DNA of 64,000 nucleotides from Aurelia coerulea (lineage: Eukaryota > Cnidaria > Scyphozoa > Semaeostomeae > Ulmaridae): NCBI GenBank assembly GCA_039566865.1, contig CM076956.1:11481511-11545510 (forward strand). Direction: 5' to 3'. The translations under genes were made by a program, and so were the position numbers. Positions 47,491 through 59,425 of this stretch are shown piece after piece. Below the pieces are notes generated by a model. The model saw only the letters and a program-made list of their open reading frames with translations. It searched no databases and had not been told where the DNA came from. The stretch's first letter is position 1. Every line of letters starts with the position of its first letter.

Positions 47491-48469
47491 GAACCTATAC
47501 TATTTGCAAACAGCATAAAATGTTGTGAAATGCCGGGGGTTAAGAAAAGGCGACTGTTCGGTATAAACCGATACCACTCCAGTCCCTATCGAAAGTCTCA
47601 TAAAAGTTTGAAAATCAGCTTGTGCTTTATCACTTTATCAACGATACAAAAGTATCAACATGAAGCAATCGGTAAGGTTTAATACGTAGATTTCAGCATT
47701 TTCTTACCTTCTTTCTCTTATAGATTTAGATCAGAGAACATGCCACGCAACTTTGCAATTGTTCTTGTTTATGCCAAGCATCAGGTCCATTTTCGCAATT
47801 ATTGTCATGTAAACGTCGCTAATTCAAAAAATGTACAACATGTTGTTGGCCTTAGCGACTTTCCCCGACTTAAACAGCTTTCTACAGACAGCCTTTTCCG
47901 CAGTCTTTCACAAAATAACCCATTGCGTTCTGTAAACTTTCAACAAACTTGACGCCGAGTGAAGCATTGCTCTCACAGCAAAATGAACTTTGGAAAACGA
48001 GGTAATTATCAAGAGGCCACTGGGCACTCAATGCAAATTCAAAGCATATCCCTTCCTTTGTTGTTTGTTATATGTACAATAGGAGCCTTCTCTTTGAAAT
48101 TAAAGATACTCTTCATTCATTCTCTATCCCTGACAGGAGCTAACTCTCACTTTCATGGTTCAAACTGGAGAATGAACGGAAAGCAAAATTCAAGAACTTT
48201 TTTCGTTTCAAGGGACTTGTTTTTACTGTCCCCTGCCAACTAGCAAGGGTAATTTGTGTCAAACTAAAGATTCAGGTTTCAGAGAAGACAAAACGATTGT
48301 GCCTTCTGATTTCACACCTCTGAGTGCACTCAGTCAAATCAAAATAAACAGAGAAAGCAAACATTATGGTTGGCTGCGTTGAAAGTGTGACATCTATTCT
48401 TGAGGCTGTCAAATTGCTCTGTTTAAAACCTAACTGTATCCTATTTTACAAAACTAGCTACTTCAGTAA
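47491..48469. other. Intergenic; short unassigned frames at 47740-47952 and 47959-48243
   Basis: Two consecutive plus-strand frames (70 and 94 codons) follow a polypyrimidine-AG at about 47725. They resemble no family I know, lack repeat or domain features, and are weak candidates for exons of a small gene. Confidence 0.25.
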
Positions 48470-49006
48470 GGGGTCAGTCATTTATGACTCTGGGTACTGG
48501 GGCGGGCTAGAATGCTAAACTGGCTAAAAGTTTTTGTACCCCTACCAATTTTCCTAAAAAATTTCGAGCCCCATTGGAAAATTGGAAAAAATTTCATACC
48601 CTACCACTGGCCATCAATCAAACTATTTTCAGATAACTACATCACAGAAGTTCTGTTTTTTTAAAAGAGATAAAAAATAGGAAAGGCAATGCCACTTCAG
48701 CTCAACGAAGTACTACCAGGGAAGGCCAACGAGCTGGAATTTTATACAAATATAATGGGGGTACAATGGATGATTTGAAGGCTGTGACTAACAAGCTAGC
48801 TAGAGTTGCTTTTGTGCGAAGATATGGTATTCCATAGGCCTTATTGTGTCATTGAAATGATTTTCTAAAGAATCTACCATGAAGTTTTCGTACCCCCTCT
48901 AAAATTTCCAAAAAAGTTTCATACCTCCAATTTTCCTTGGAATAGTTTTCATACCCCCACCAATTCTAACCCGCCCCGGTACCCAGAGTTATAAATGACT
49001 GACCCC
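48470..49006. mobile_element. PIF/Harbinger-like MITE, TAA target duplication
   Basis: GGGGTCAGTCATTTATGACT and about 25 more bases are inverted at the right end (AGAGTTATAAATGACTGACCCC). TAA flanks both sides (48467-48469, 49007-49009). The interior repeats CATACCCCCACCAATTTTCC-like strings on both strands. Length is 537 bp with no transposase. Confidence 0.82.
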
Positions 49007-49045
49007 TAAATTGCTGAATTCTAGTTGCAATAATCAGGATCTGAT

Positions 49046-49474
49046 CCCAGGTCCTGATTTTACTCATTAACTTTCAATACCGGGGGGGGGGGTCCATGCC
49101 AATATTTGGGGTCCGAAATTTCATGTTCAATCAATATTTGGGGTCTGTGAATTACAACATGGACAAAAATTCAATATTTGGGGTCCACAAATCTGAAGAA
49201 AGGAAGAATCGTGCAATTTGGCCCTGAAGTTGCAAATCATGAAATAAATATTTTGGTATTATTCAAAAACTGAGAAAGATCAAGAAGCTCAAATTGAAAT
49301 CATTCAAAAAAATTTCAGGGACCCCAGAAATAGATAACAATATTTGGGGTCTTCAAAACTTTAGACTCCATATTTGGGGTCCCCAAAACATCAGGCTCAA
49401 TATTTAGGGGTCAGCAAAGAAATAGTGGCATGGACCCCCCCCCGTATTGAATGTTAGGGAGTACCCCTCCTGGG
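49046..49474. mobile_element. hAT-like MITE, 8-bp target duplication, same family as 40831-41274
   Basis: Left CCCAGGTCCTGATTTTACTC and right AGGGAGTACCCCTCCTGGG are imperfect inverses, then TTCAATAC with a G run is inverted as a C run with GTATTGAA. GATCTGAT is duplicated on both sides (49038-49045, 49475-49482). The interior repeats AATATTTGGGGTCC about eight times. Confidence 0.8.
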
Positions 49475-49659
49475 GATCTGATACAAATTTTTACTAAAGG
49501 TGATATCCCCACAAAGTAGTTTTGGAGAAATACGAAATACTTGTACTTTCAGGGGCGTATTAATATGCTTCTTGAGGGAGTGCTACCACAGTCTACAATC
49601 TACAACCTCGTAGTTTAGAATCCTCCCAAAAAATAGCTCAATATCAACTACTCTCAATA

Positions 49660-49716
49660 CTAGAGCCTCTGACAAAGGAAGGAGAAGAAGTTTTTTTCCT
49701 TTTCTTCTTTTAAGAG
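49660..49716. repeat. Solo terminus of the 14554-15246 transposon family
   Basis: AGAGCCTC, a pyrimidine-rich spacer, then GAGGCTCTGGTAC reproduces the hairpin-shaped right end of the element at 14554-15246. The other end is not present. Confidence 0.5.
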
Positions 49717-49719
49717 GCT

Positions 49720-51550
49720 CTGGTACAAAGGGGAAGCATTTTCCCAGGTTCCCAGTTACAGGCTTCCGTACAATGAAACAATCCATCGGGCAGCATATAC
49801 TTGATTCATTAATTCAAAAATTGCAAAAATTATTTATTCAAAGTTGTATCAATCAAGAAATTAGATATTCAAAACCCTTTCTACGAAGCTAAAATGTTTT
49901 ATCAAAATATAACAATGTCTAATGAGTGTTTAAAGTTACATGAAACTTATTAAAGCTTGATAACCATAAAAAGATACGTATAAATAGAATTCAAAACGGC
50001 TGAGTTCAACTAAATTCGCAAACATTCGATCCTCCCCTGGTTACTAACTGAAACTCAAACTAAATTGTGACTTGCTGTGACTTATAAAAACATAAGTCCC
50101 TCTGACCAGCAAAGGAGACTCTGCACGGAGCCGTATTGCTCCTCCGCTAAGAATTCCTTCACATGGACCGGGTGAATAAAAAGTTACAAACTTTTGTGGA
50201 GTTGTAGCAATTAATCTAGTGGATTGATTTCAACGATTTCTATTTTATCAAAAGTCCATCTTAGATTCATGAAAGAAGTTTAGGTATCTATGAAAAATTT
50301 AGTGATATTAGGCCTGTTTAGGCCAAATGAAGAGCGAATATTTTACCTACTAAACATCCTTAACAATTTCTTTCATGTCATGGAGAGCCACTATATTCTT
50401 TAAATTCAAGGCCAGCACTCTATACCTGATTGACACCTTGAACCATGATTGAATTATACCGCCTCTGAGTCAATTCTTGCTGGAGTCGTCTCACTTCTCC
50501 CGAAGAAATTTAAAAAAAAAATCCAAAATTAATGTGAAGAAAGATCATTAATCAAACTAAACTACGAACTTGAAAAATTCTCTTTCGCTTTTCAGCATAT
50601 AAGCATCTAACTAAAATCTCTCTGAAATTATATGTCACTGTGAAAATGTCGACGACGCTTAATTTTGCGTTATCGCAAATCTCACGTAATATCTAATTTG
50701 AGACAGACATTAGTTAGCTAGAATTATCTTCCCGCGGCTTCATTCATTAAAACATCTTCTTGGCACCCGGATGAGTTGTTGTTGGACAATTTAACCTGGT
50801 GCAAATCGTTGTAGTTGTGAAGTAAAACATATGCCAAAACTGACGTGAAATGTGAATTTCAGCATACATGAGCACACGCGTTCTTTTGCTAGTTAAATTT
50901 TTAGATTATTGTGTATATTCATTGTAAGAGTCATTCGGACTATATGACCATGTGTCTTTTTCCGCTATGATTGGCTCAGGTTATTGCATTGTAGTTTCTT
51001 TTAGAACTATATGAGAAAAAGAAGCGCAGAAACGAATCAAAATTGCAAACAACATAAAAAGACATACCTCCTAAAGTTAAATAATTTCTTGGCAATTTGT
51101 CACTGGGCCATACATGGTTCATTAACCGGGGATAAATTGACGGTAACTGGTTACGTACGAACCAAAGTGCACTGGTCTGACCAAGGTTTTTCTCGCAGCG
51201 AATGCTAAGAGAATTCCCCACAACAAAATTGCTTCCACAAACTACGTAAAAATACTACATTTTTCAAATTCGCTTTATCCTAAAAACTATTTTAGTAAAT
51301 AAAAATCCCTGATCTAAATATTGTTGAAATTCCTTCAAGGACACCTGATTTAACAAAGCAAATGTTGACAAGCAAGCAAAGCACAGAGCAGTTAAACTTT
51401 CAGAAGCAGATAATGTCACTCGAATCCACAAAATAAGGGCGTAATATTGAGTAATTTCATGTTCTTTAAAATTCATGAAATCAAAAACTTTTTGCACCAA
51501 ATCGTCACAAATTTTAAGCGTTGTATAAATGAAAGTATATGCACAGGTTC
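49720..51550. other. Intergenic, no gene or clear repeat recognised
   Basis: AT-rich sequence with only short unsupported frames. No inverted-repeat element, splice pattern or conserved motif could be placed. Confidence 0.5.
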
Positions 51551-51551
51551 T

Positions 51552-52055
51552 GAATCTTTAAAAAGGTTAGTGTGATATTCTTTGACCAGCTTCTTTAAAC
51601 TGAATGACTTCAAAGAAACTTTAGTTGGTTTGCTATATTTCTACCGTTGGCCTTTTCTGAAATATCCAATATTTTCAGAATTAGAATGTTTTCTTTCATT
51701 TTCAAGAACTCAAGAAAGAATAAAAAAAGAAAGTAAAAAACTTGAAATTTCTAAACGTCCTGAGCAATCACATAATAATTTTCAAGAGAAACTTACTTTA
51801 TGAATCTCTACAAAATAGTATCAAGCAAACGCCTGTCACTCTTCTGGTTTACGATTTAGAAATTCAATGACGTCACATAGTCAAATGAGTTGTAATATAA
51901 AATACACTGTAATTTCGAAAAATATTCCAGTTTTCTGAAAAGTGCGACGGTAGAATAATAGAAAAATAGCTAAAGTTTCTTTCAAGCCATTCAATTCAAA
52001 GAACTACGCAATAGAATTTTACACCAGCCTTTTTACACCAATTTAAAGATTATAA
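51552..52055. mobile_element. MITE with about 100-bp arms (AAATCTTTAAA family)
   Basis: GAATCTTTAAAAAGGTTAGT with ACTTCAAAGAAACTTTAG and TATTTCTACCGT is inverted at the right end (ACGGTAGAATAATAGAAAAA, CTAAAGTTTCTTTCAAG, TTTAAAGATT). It is related to the copies at 32213-32476 and 38962-38995. Confidence 0.65.
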
Positions 52056-52225
52056 ACCAAACCCTCTCTCTTCGACTTTCATAGCAAAATCTTTGCGTAG
52101 CATGCAATATGTTTCGTGAGCTAGCCAAGCCAGAGGTGCAATTAACTTACTTTCAAATACACATTCTTAATGATTCAAATATTTCTCTGTCCTTTCCAGC
52201 TCTGAACTGTGCTTTTCATTCAAAA

Positions 52226-52378
52226 GAGACCATTGAGCTCATAAAATGGCGTCGGGAAATTTTTCGTTATGATCCTTTGCGTTCGTAAGAATTTCAGTTC
52301 GATTTTAATTGGTTGATTTATAAAATGCAAAGGACAATGGTAACAATTCCCTGATGTCATATTCAGCGCAATGGTCTG
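52226..52378. mobile_element. MITE (AGACCATT family), second copy
   Basis: AGAGACCATTGAGC and GCGCAATGGTCTGT are inverted. ATGGCGTCGGGAAATTTTTC and ATGATCCTTTGCG match the copy at 44919-45073. It lies about 100 bp beyond the gene B stop. Confidence 0.6.
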
Positions 52379-52480
52379 TTGAAAATTTAAGATATTCTTC
52401 AAGAAATATTCTTATTTATAAAACAGAAATAAAAATGGCGATGAAAAATTACTAACTTACTTCTCCAGCCAACAAGTACC

Positions 52481-55400
52481 TCAAACGAAAGTTGCAAGCT
52501 TTTCTTTCCTCTTCGTAACACCGTTGCTTCGCTTCAATTTTGCTCCATCTACTGCATCTTCTTCAGAGGTTAACGAGTCCACACTTCTTCGTCCAGTCAC
52601 AGCAAATGCGCTTTCCACTTCTGATTTGCTCCTAGAGCGTTCTCCGTCTCTTCTGTCTTCTTCAGACAAATCAACATTTGAAGATGACTGTGAACTGCCT
52701 TTAAATTTCTTCGGACTTCCGGTAAGTACAAACGACGAGCCATCACTGTCCAATCGCTTTCGATTTCCGGTTACAGCAAAGGTACTCCCGTCTTCAGATT
52801 CGATTACTGTGTCGCTCTCAGACAACTCTCTGTCAAGGTTATTCCGGCTTCCGGTGACTGCAAACAAGCTTCCGGCATCGGAATCTCCGATCGTATCCAC
52901 ATCAGATAACTGAGAGTCTTCATCCAAACTTTTCAGACTTCCAGTTACAGCAAATGTGCTCCCATCCTCTGATTCTGAGGGCAATTCATAGCGACTTGTT
53001 CTTGGGTCCCACTTTTTCCCCCTGAAAGACGATCTTGGTGAAGTAAATGGACTTCCAGTGATGGCAAATGAGCTACCAGTCTCAGATTCGGTAAAGCTCT
53101 CAGTCCCTGAGACATCTGCGTCATGGCCATTAACAGGAGGTGGTTTCTGTCGCTTGCGCACAACCCGAGGCACATCTCTGCTATGTCGACTTCTTGATCG
53201 CCTGAACGCACCAGATTTGTCTTTCCCTTTCCTTTCATCTTCTTTTCCCATCTCTCGTTCCACTGGATAATCCGGTTTTTCTTGCCTTCTCGCGTTATCT
53301 GAAGCCTTTTCAAAATCACCTAGCTCCTTCTTATGAGACAACAAGAAAGCAGACACTTTGGCATTTCCTCTTAGTTCACCCAGCTCCATGGGCAGTTTTT
53401 CAAGAGCAGAGCTTTTAGAGACATCATGAAGGGTAGTGACTTCACTCACAGGAATGTCGAATTGGTTCATTTTAGGGCGGTCTTTCTTCTTGTTTTCATC
53501 GATACTATTTTGCCATCTCTGTTCCAACGACTTTTTTCTCAATTTCAACTCCGGATCGCTCTTTTTTCTTTCTTTGCTAAAAGCTCTGTCCGCATTATCA
53601 AATTTACTGGGACGTTTCGCATCAAAGGCGGGCTCTGATCCATTTTGTTCAATCTGATATTTGTCATCTCTTTCCTTCTTCCATCTGTTTACTGGCTTTC
53701 TGTCTTCTCCTTCTGCAACGTCCTCCCACTTAGCTTTCTTTTGAATCTTCTTACCAGGAACTTCGCCTATCTTTTCACTTCTTTGAATCTTTGCAAACAG
53801 CACTGACACAGCACAAAAATGTAACACTTTCCATGTATCTGATGTATCGAAATTGGAGCTCTGTTGATCAAATTTTCTGCTGAATGCTCTAGCAGCTTCT
53901 CTCTTATCAGGAACGGCTATATCGTACTTGTGTTCATGAGGCAACAACGAAACGTCAAAGTATTGCACAGAAACGCATGGTTCTGGCAAAACAGAGCCTA
54001 TCTTGTTGACCCTCATCTGAGTATGGTGAAAAGTTGGATGTGTGGATTCAGAATAAGTTGTCAGGTCATCCTGGAATCTATTTGAAGCAAGTTCTTTATC
54101 AAGGATCGGAACATATTCTGGTATTTCAAACATTATATCCTCAAACGTGATATCATCAACCAAATACTGGCTCTGTTCTTCTTCAATGTCATGTTGGACA
54201 TCATCCATAGGAATGTAATCAGGTCTGGAAGATTCCTCAAAGCTACAATCCTCCACTTTTAGTTCTTCAAGCACAAGACCTCCTATATGAATATGACGTT
54301 CATCGTCGACTTCGCCACCGCTTGGACCGATAAACCCTCGTTTTGAATCAACATTTCTTGGTTTGCGAAGCACCTTTTCGTTTGAAATATTCTCTGTTTG
54401 GTAAAGCGCAAAGGTTTCCAAGTTGAGATCTTTTAAATCGTCCAAATCATTATCATCAATCTTAAACTCTGGTTTTATTTCATCAATCAACGTTTGTTTA
54501 CATCGTTCATTAACGGGTGGCCTGCGTTGTGGAAGACCACAAACTCTCCATTCACTCTCGAAATCGAATAGAGATGGAGCATTCTCATCAAAACGCATTT
54601 CCTCCAATTTCAAATCTTCTATAACTATATTTTGCAAATCTTCATTTGTGTAAGGATCTTCAAAGATATTTGTTGGTGACTTGTCAGTCTCCTTGCACTG
54701 AGGTAGGCAGTCAGATTCATCAACGGTCAAAGACTCAAGTTTGTACGGAAGCGCTTCTGCCACACGGAACTCTCTGCCTAAATCACTGAAACATTGATCA
54801 TGATCAAGGCCTTCGTATGCAAGAGATACGTTTCTACATTCAACACTCAGTTGACGACATAAAACATTCATTGTTGCGTCAATAGAATCATCATAAATCT
54901 TGTTCACGCGAGTAAACTCTTCAACCTGGTCTTGATCGCCAAAATAATGGACAGATACATTGTTATACGGTGAGATACTCTTCTCATTCTTCATTGATTT
55001 CAAATATTCTTCAACAGTCATTTCATGTGGCTTCCCCTCATCTTCCATTGATTTCAAATATTCTTCAACAGTCATATCACGTGGTTTCTTCTCGTCTTCC
55101 ATCGAATTCAAATATTCTTCAACGGTCATTTCACGTGGCTTCTTCTCATCTTCCATTGACTTCAAATATTCTTCAACGGTCATTTCACGTGGCTTCTTCT
55201 CGTCTTCCATCGATTTCAAATGTTCTTCAACAGTCATTTCACGTGGCTTCTTCTCGTCTTCCATCGATTTCAAATATTCTTCAACAGTCATTTCACGTGG
55301 CTTCTTCTCGTCTTCCATCGATTTCAAATATTCTTCAACAGTCATTTCACGTGGCTTCTTCTCGTCTTCCATCGATTTCAAATATTCTTCAACAGTCATT

Positions 55401-57997
55401 TCACGTGGCTTCTTCTCGTCTTCCATCGATTTCAAATATTCTTCAACAGTCATTTCACGTGGCTTCTTCTCGTCTTCCATCGATTTCAAATATTCTTCAA
55501 CGGTCATTTCACGTGGCTTCTTCTCGTCTTCAATCGATTTCAAATATTCTTCAACAGTCATTTCACGTGGCTTCTTCTCGTCTTCCATCGATTTTAAATA
55601 TTCTTCAACAGTCATTTCACGTGGCTTCTTCTGGTCTTCCATCGATTTCAAATATTCTTCAACAGTCATTTCATGTGGCTTCTTCTCGTCTTCCATCGAT
55701 TTCAAATATTCTTCAACAGTCATTTCACGTGGCTTCTTGTCGTCTTCCATCGATTTCAAATATTCTTCAACAGTCATTTCACGTGGCTTCTTGTCGTCTT
55801 CCATCGATTTCAAATATTCTTCAACAGTCATTTCACTTGGCTTCTTCTCATCTTCCATCGATTTCAAATATTCTTCAACAGTCATTTCCCGTGGCTTCTT
55901 CTCGTCTTCCATCAATTTCAAATATTCTTCAACAGTCATTTCACGTGGCTTCTTGTCGTCTTCCATCGATTTCAAATATTCTCCAACAGTCATTTCACGT
56001 GGCTTCTTCTCATCCTCCATCGATTTCAAATATTCTTCAACGGTCATTTCACGTGGCTTCTTCTCATCTTCCATCGATTTCAAATATTCTTCAACAGTCA
56101 TTTCACGTGGCTTCTTCTCGTCTTCCATCGATTTCAAATATTCTTCAACAGTCATTTCACGTGGCTTCTTCTCGTCTTCAATAGATTTCAAATATTCTTC
56201 AACAGTCATGTCACGTGGCTTCTTCTCGTCTTCCATCGATTTCAAATATTCTTCAACAGTCATTTCACGTGGCTTCTTCTCGTCTTCCATCGATTTCAAA
56301 TATTCTTCAACGGTCATTTCACGTGGCTTCTTCTCATCTTCCATTGACTTCAAATATTCTTCAACGGTCATTTCACGTGGCTTCTTCTCGTCTTCAATCG
56401 ATTTCAAATATTCTTCAACAGTCATTTCACGTGGCTTCTTCTCGTCTTCCATCGATTTTAAATATTCTTCAACAGTCATTTCACGTGGCTTCTTCTCGTC
56501 TTCCATCGATTTCAAATATTCTTCAACAGTCATTTCACGTGGCTTCTTCTCGTCTTCCATCGATTTCAAATATTCTTCAACAGTCATTTCACGTGGCTTC
56601 TTGTCGTCTTCCATCGATTTCAAATATTCTTCAACAGTCATTTCACTTGGCTTCTTCTCATCTTCCATCGATTTCAAATATTCTTCAACAGTCATTTCCC
56701 GTGGCTTCTTCTCGTCTTCCATCAATTTCAAATATTCTTCAACAGTCATTTCACGTGGCTTCTTCTCGTTTCCATCGATTTCAAATATTCTTCAACAGAT
56801 TTCAAATATTCTTCAACAGTCATTTCACGTGGCTTCTTCTCGTTTTCCATCGATTTCAAATATTCTTCAACAGTCATTTCACGTGGCTTCTTCTCGTCTT
56901 CAATCGATTTCAAATATTCTTCAACAGTCATTTCCCGTGGCTTCTTCTCGTCTTCCATCAATTTCAAATATTCTTCAACAGTCATTTCACGTGGCTTCTT
57001 CTCGTTTTCCATCGATTTCAAATATTCTTCAACAGTCATTTCACGTGGCTTCTTGTCGTCTTCCAATGATTTCAAATATTCTTCAACAGTCATTTCACGT
57101 GGCTTCTTCTCGTTTTCCATCGATTTCAAATATTCTTCAACAGTCATTTCACGTGGCTTCTTCTCGTTTTCCATCGATTTCAAATATTCTTCAACAGTCA
57201 TTTCACGTGGCTTCTTCTTGTCTTCCATCGATTTCAAATATTCTTCAACATCGATTTCAAATATTCTTCAACAGTCATGTCACGTGGCTTCTTCTCGTCT
57301 TCCATCGATTTCAAATATTCTTCAACAGTCATGTCACGTGGCTTCTTCTCGTCTTCCATCGATTTCAAATATTCTTCAACAGTCATTTCACGTGGCTTCT
57401 TCTCGTCTTCCATCGATTTCAAATATTCTTCAACAGTCATTTCACGTGGCTTCTTCTCGTTTTCCATCGATTTCAAATATTCTTCAACAGTCATTTCACG
57501 TGGCTTCTTCTCGTTTTCCATCGATTTCAAATATTCTTCAACAGTCATTTCACGTGGCTTCTTCTTGTCTTCCATCGATTTCAAATATTCTTCAACAGTC
57601 ATGTCACGTGGCTTCTTCTCGTCTTCCATCGATTTCAAATATTCTTCAACAGTCATGTCACGTGGCTTCTTCTCGTCTTCCATCGATTTCAAATATTCTT
57701 CAACAGTCATTTCACGTGGCTTCTTCTCGTCTTCCATCGATTTCAAATATTCTTCAACAGTCATTTCACGTGGCTTCTTCTCGTCTTCCATCGATTTCAA
57801 ATATTCTTCAACAGTCATTTCACGTGGCTTCTTCTCATCTTCAATTGATTTCAAAGTAATGCAGACTTCTCCTGCAGCTTCTTTAACGTTCCCATATGAA
57901 ATTGAATCCACAAATGCGTCAATACTATTGTTTATATATAACCCCATTGAATTCTCAACATTATTTTCCTTATTTACAGTGGTAGTTTGCTCATTAT
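52481..57997 (-). CDS. Gene B, last exon: MTVEEYLK 18-residue repeat protein with frame breaks
   Basis: Family unknown; paralogue of gene A. A strong acceptor (CTTTCTTTTCTTTCAG) sets the exon start at 57997, phase 1. Order: NEQTTTVNKENNVENSMGLY and a short unique lead; about 52 near-identical units MTVEEYLKSMEDEKKPRE (54 bp, 57850-55000); the SPYNNVSVHYF segment also seen in gene A; then EDLKLEEM and DLKDLNLE pieces of the 125-residue unit; HHTQM; a Lys/Arg-rich part; and six copies of a SEDGSTFAVTGS motif before LATFV and TGA at 52481. No signal peptide or membrane helix. Two indels break the array: a 31-bp deletion near 57240, and a 33-bp deletion plus one missing T near 56769. The frames are 57997-57234, 57237-56746 and 56749-52481. 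Collapse during assembly or real decay are both possible. Confidence 0.75.
54990..57860 (-). repeat. 54-bp coding tandem array, about 52 units
   Basis: Each unit on the minus strand reads as MTVEEYLKSMEDEKKPRE with few variants (SIED, LMED, MEDD, MENE, KPSE, KPRD, KPHE). An 810-bp block (15 units) is repeated: the CACTTGG variant is at 55831 and 56641, and the TTTCCCGTGG variant recurs at the same spacing. Almost every unit includes CACGTG. Long plus-strand frames over it are mirror artefacts. Confidence 0.95.
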
Positions 57998-58727
57998 CTG
58001 AAAGAAAAGAAAGTTGGTCAGCAACTTGAATAAATCTACGTCACTAAAGTAATCAAATGGTGCCTACACTAGCGGTAGAAAGGCTACTGGGTATCCAATG
58101 AATTACCTCGAAAAGCTTTCTTCAAACCTCACAACCAAACTTTTTGTCACAATAAATTAAAATGTAATTCATTGCATTTAAGCGATAGTCATCTTAAACT
58201 TTAACATGTATCAAAATACAACTGTTTTCGATGGAAAAGTTTTGGACTAAAAACAAGGACAGAACCTTGCGGACATTTTTGAAAATTTCGGAAACTCGTT
58301 GATCAAAGATTTTTCCGAAAATTCAAACCTCCGAAACATTTGGAAATTGATGTAACGCTGGCCTACTTGGCTGCGGTATTGTGGTGTTGCGAAGTTGTAC
58401 TTTGTCGAAAAATATATTCATTACAAGGTCACAAAAATTAGCCAGCAACGCATCAAAGTTTAAGCTACTATCGATCATTGCAGTAAACCAAGGTTCGAAT
58501 GCATTCTAGCAAGACCTTGGTTGTCGGTCTTAAGCTAATCTGGTTGAAGTTTCTTCGAGCCACCCAATCTAAATCTACATTTACTTAAAGATAATTTGCA
58601 AAGGAATATGTCATCAATGCAAAGGGTCGAATGATATAAATACTGCGGGAGCAAAAAGAATGTGCTGATTGCTTAAAAAATCGTGCTACAAGAATAAAAC
58701 AAACCAGTTTTTGATTGCGAATACTAC

Positions 58728-58786
58728 CTTCAACACAAAGAGCCATTGTCACCCAGGGTCCTTTGCAGGAATTTTTCTTATACATT
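58728..58786 (-). CDS. Candidate 59-nt linking exon between the 60506-62955 exon and gene B
   Basis: Minus-strand TTTTTAGCAG acceptor, 59 nt, then AG|GTAGTA donor. It would enter in phase 2 and leave in phase 1, exactly what is needed to join the 60506-62955 exon to the gene B exon at 57997; the encoded peptide is MYKKNSCKGPWVTMALCVE. Against this, a close plus-strand copy of part of it (GCAAAGGACCATGGGATAC) lies at 59579, so it may be a repeat. Phase agreement is suggestive only. Confidence 0.3.
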
Positions 58787-59309
58787 CTGCTAAAAATTTA
58801 CAATACATATTTACTTAATTACTATACTTACAAACTACTCTACTCCACTACAAGGACAAGACCACGGGGAGCAATAACTATGTCTACCCACGTGGCTATT
58901 TAGATAAAGAAAAAATCGAAAAAAGACACGAAACTACAGGTAACTACAACAAAAATGAGAAAACGTTTACTTAAAGGGCGAGGTGGTTATACATGACTTG
59001 TTACCGAGTTTTAGATTTCTAATCAAACCGACCAGTTTTATGGATAAAGCAGAGAGTTAACAAGAGTATATCTTTATTGATACTATCGGGAAAATCTTTA
59101 TCACCATACAATAAAATCTGCATTAGAAATTCGTTCGAAAGATTTGTATGTCCAAGTGGTCGTAATACAGGTTTGCAGGAATGTTAAATTCCAGACTGTC
59201 TGAAGATCAAATTTGGTGTAAATGGAGACTATCGATCCACAGTGTGGTAGTCGAACCACAGGTAATGGGGAAACATTAGTGTAAAAGTAAAAGGTACCTT
59301 TCCTTTTCA

Positions 59310-59425
59310 TTTAGTGTTTGACAAAAATTTGCCACTGTTGTCTAGACTAGACCAACCACAATGCTTGATAAACATCGTGGCTGGCCTAATCTAGACAACA
59401 TTGGCAAATTTTGTCAAACACTAAA
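59310..59425. mobile_element. Short foldback MITE
   Basis: TTTAGTGTTTGACAAAAATT with GCCACTGTTGTCTAGA is inverted as TCTAGACAACATTGGC and AATTTTGTCAAACACTAAA. It is 116 bp, nearly all arm. Confidence 0.75.

Noticed and set aside
54960..58029. Plus-strand frames up to 962 codons (SSIDFKYSSTVISRGFF-type)
   Set aside because: Mirror frames of the minus-strand 54-bp array. The minus strand has the conserved paralogue, splice acceptor and unique C-terminus.
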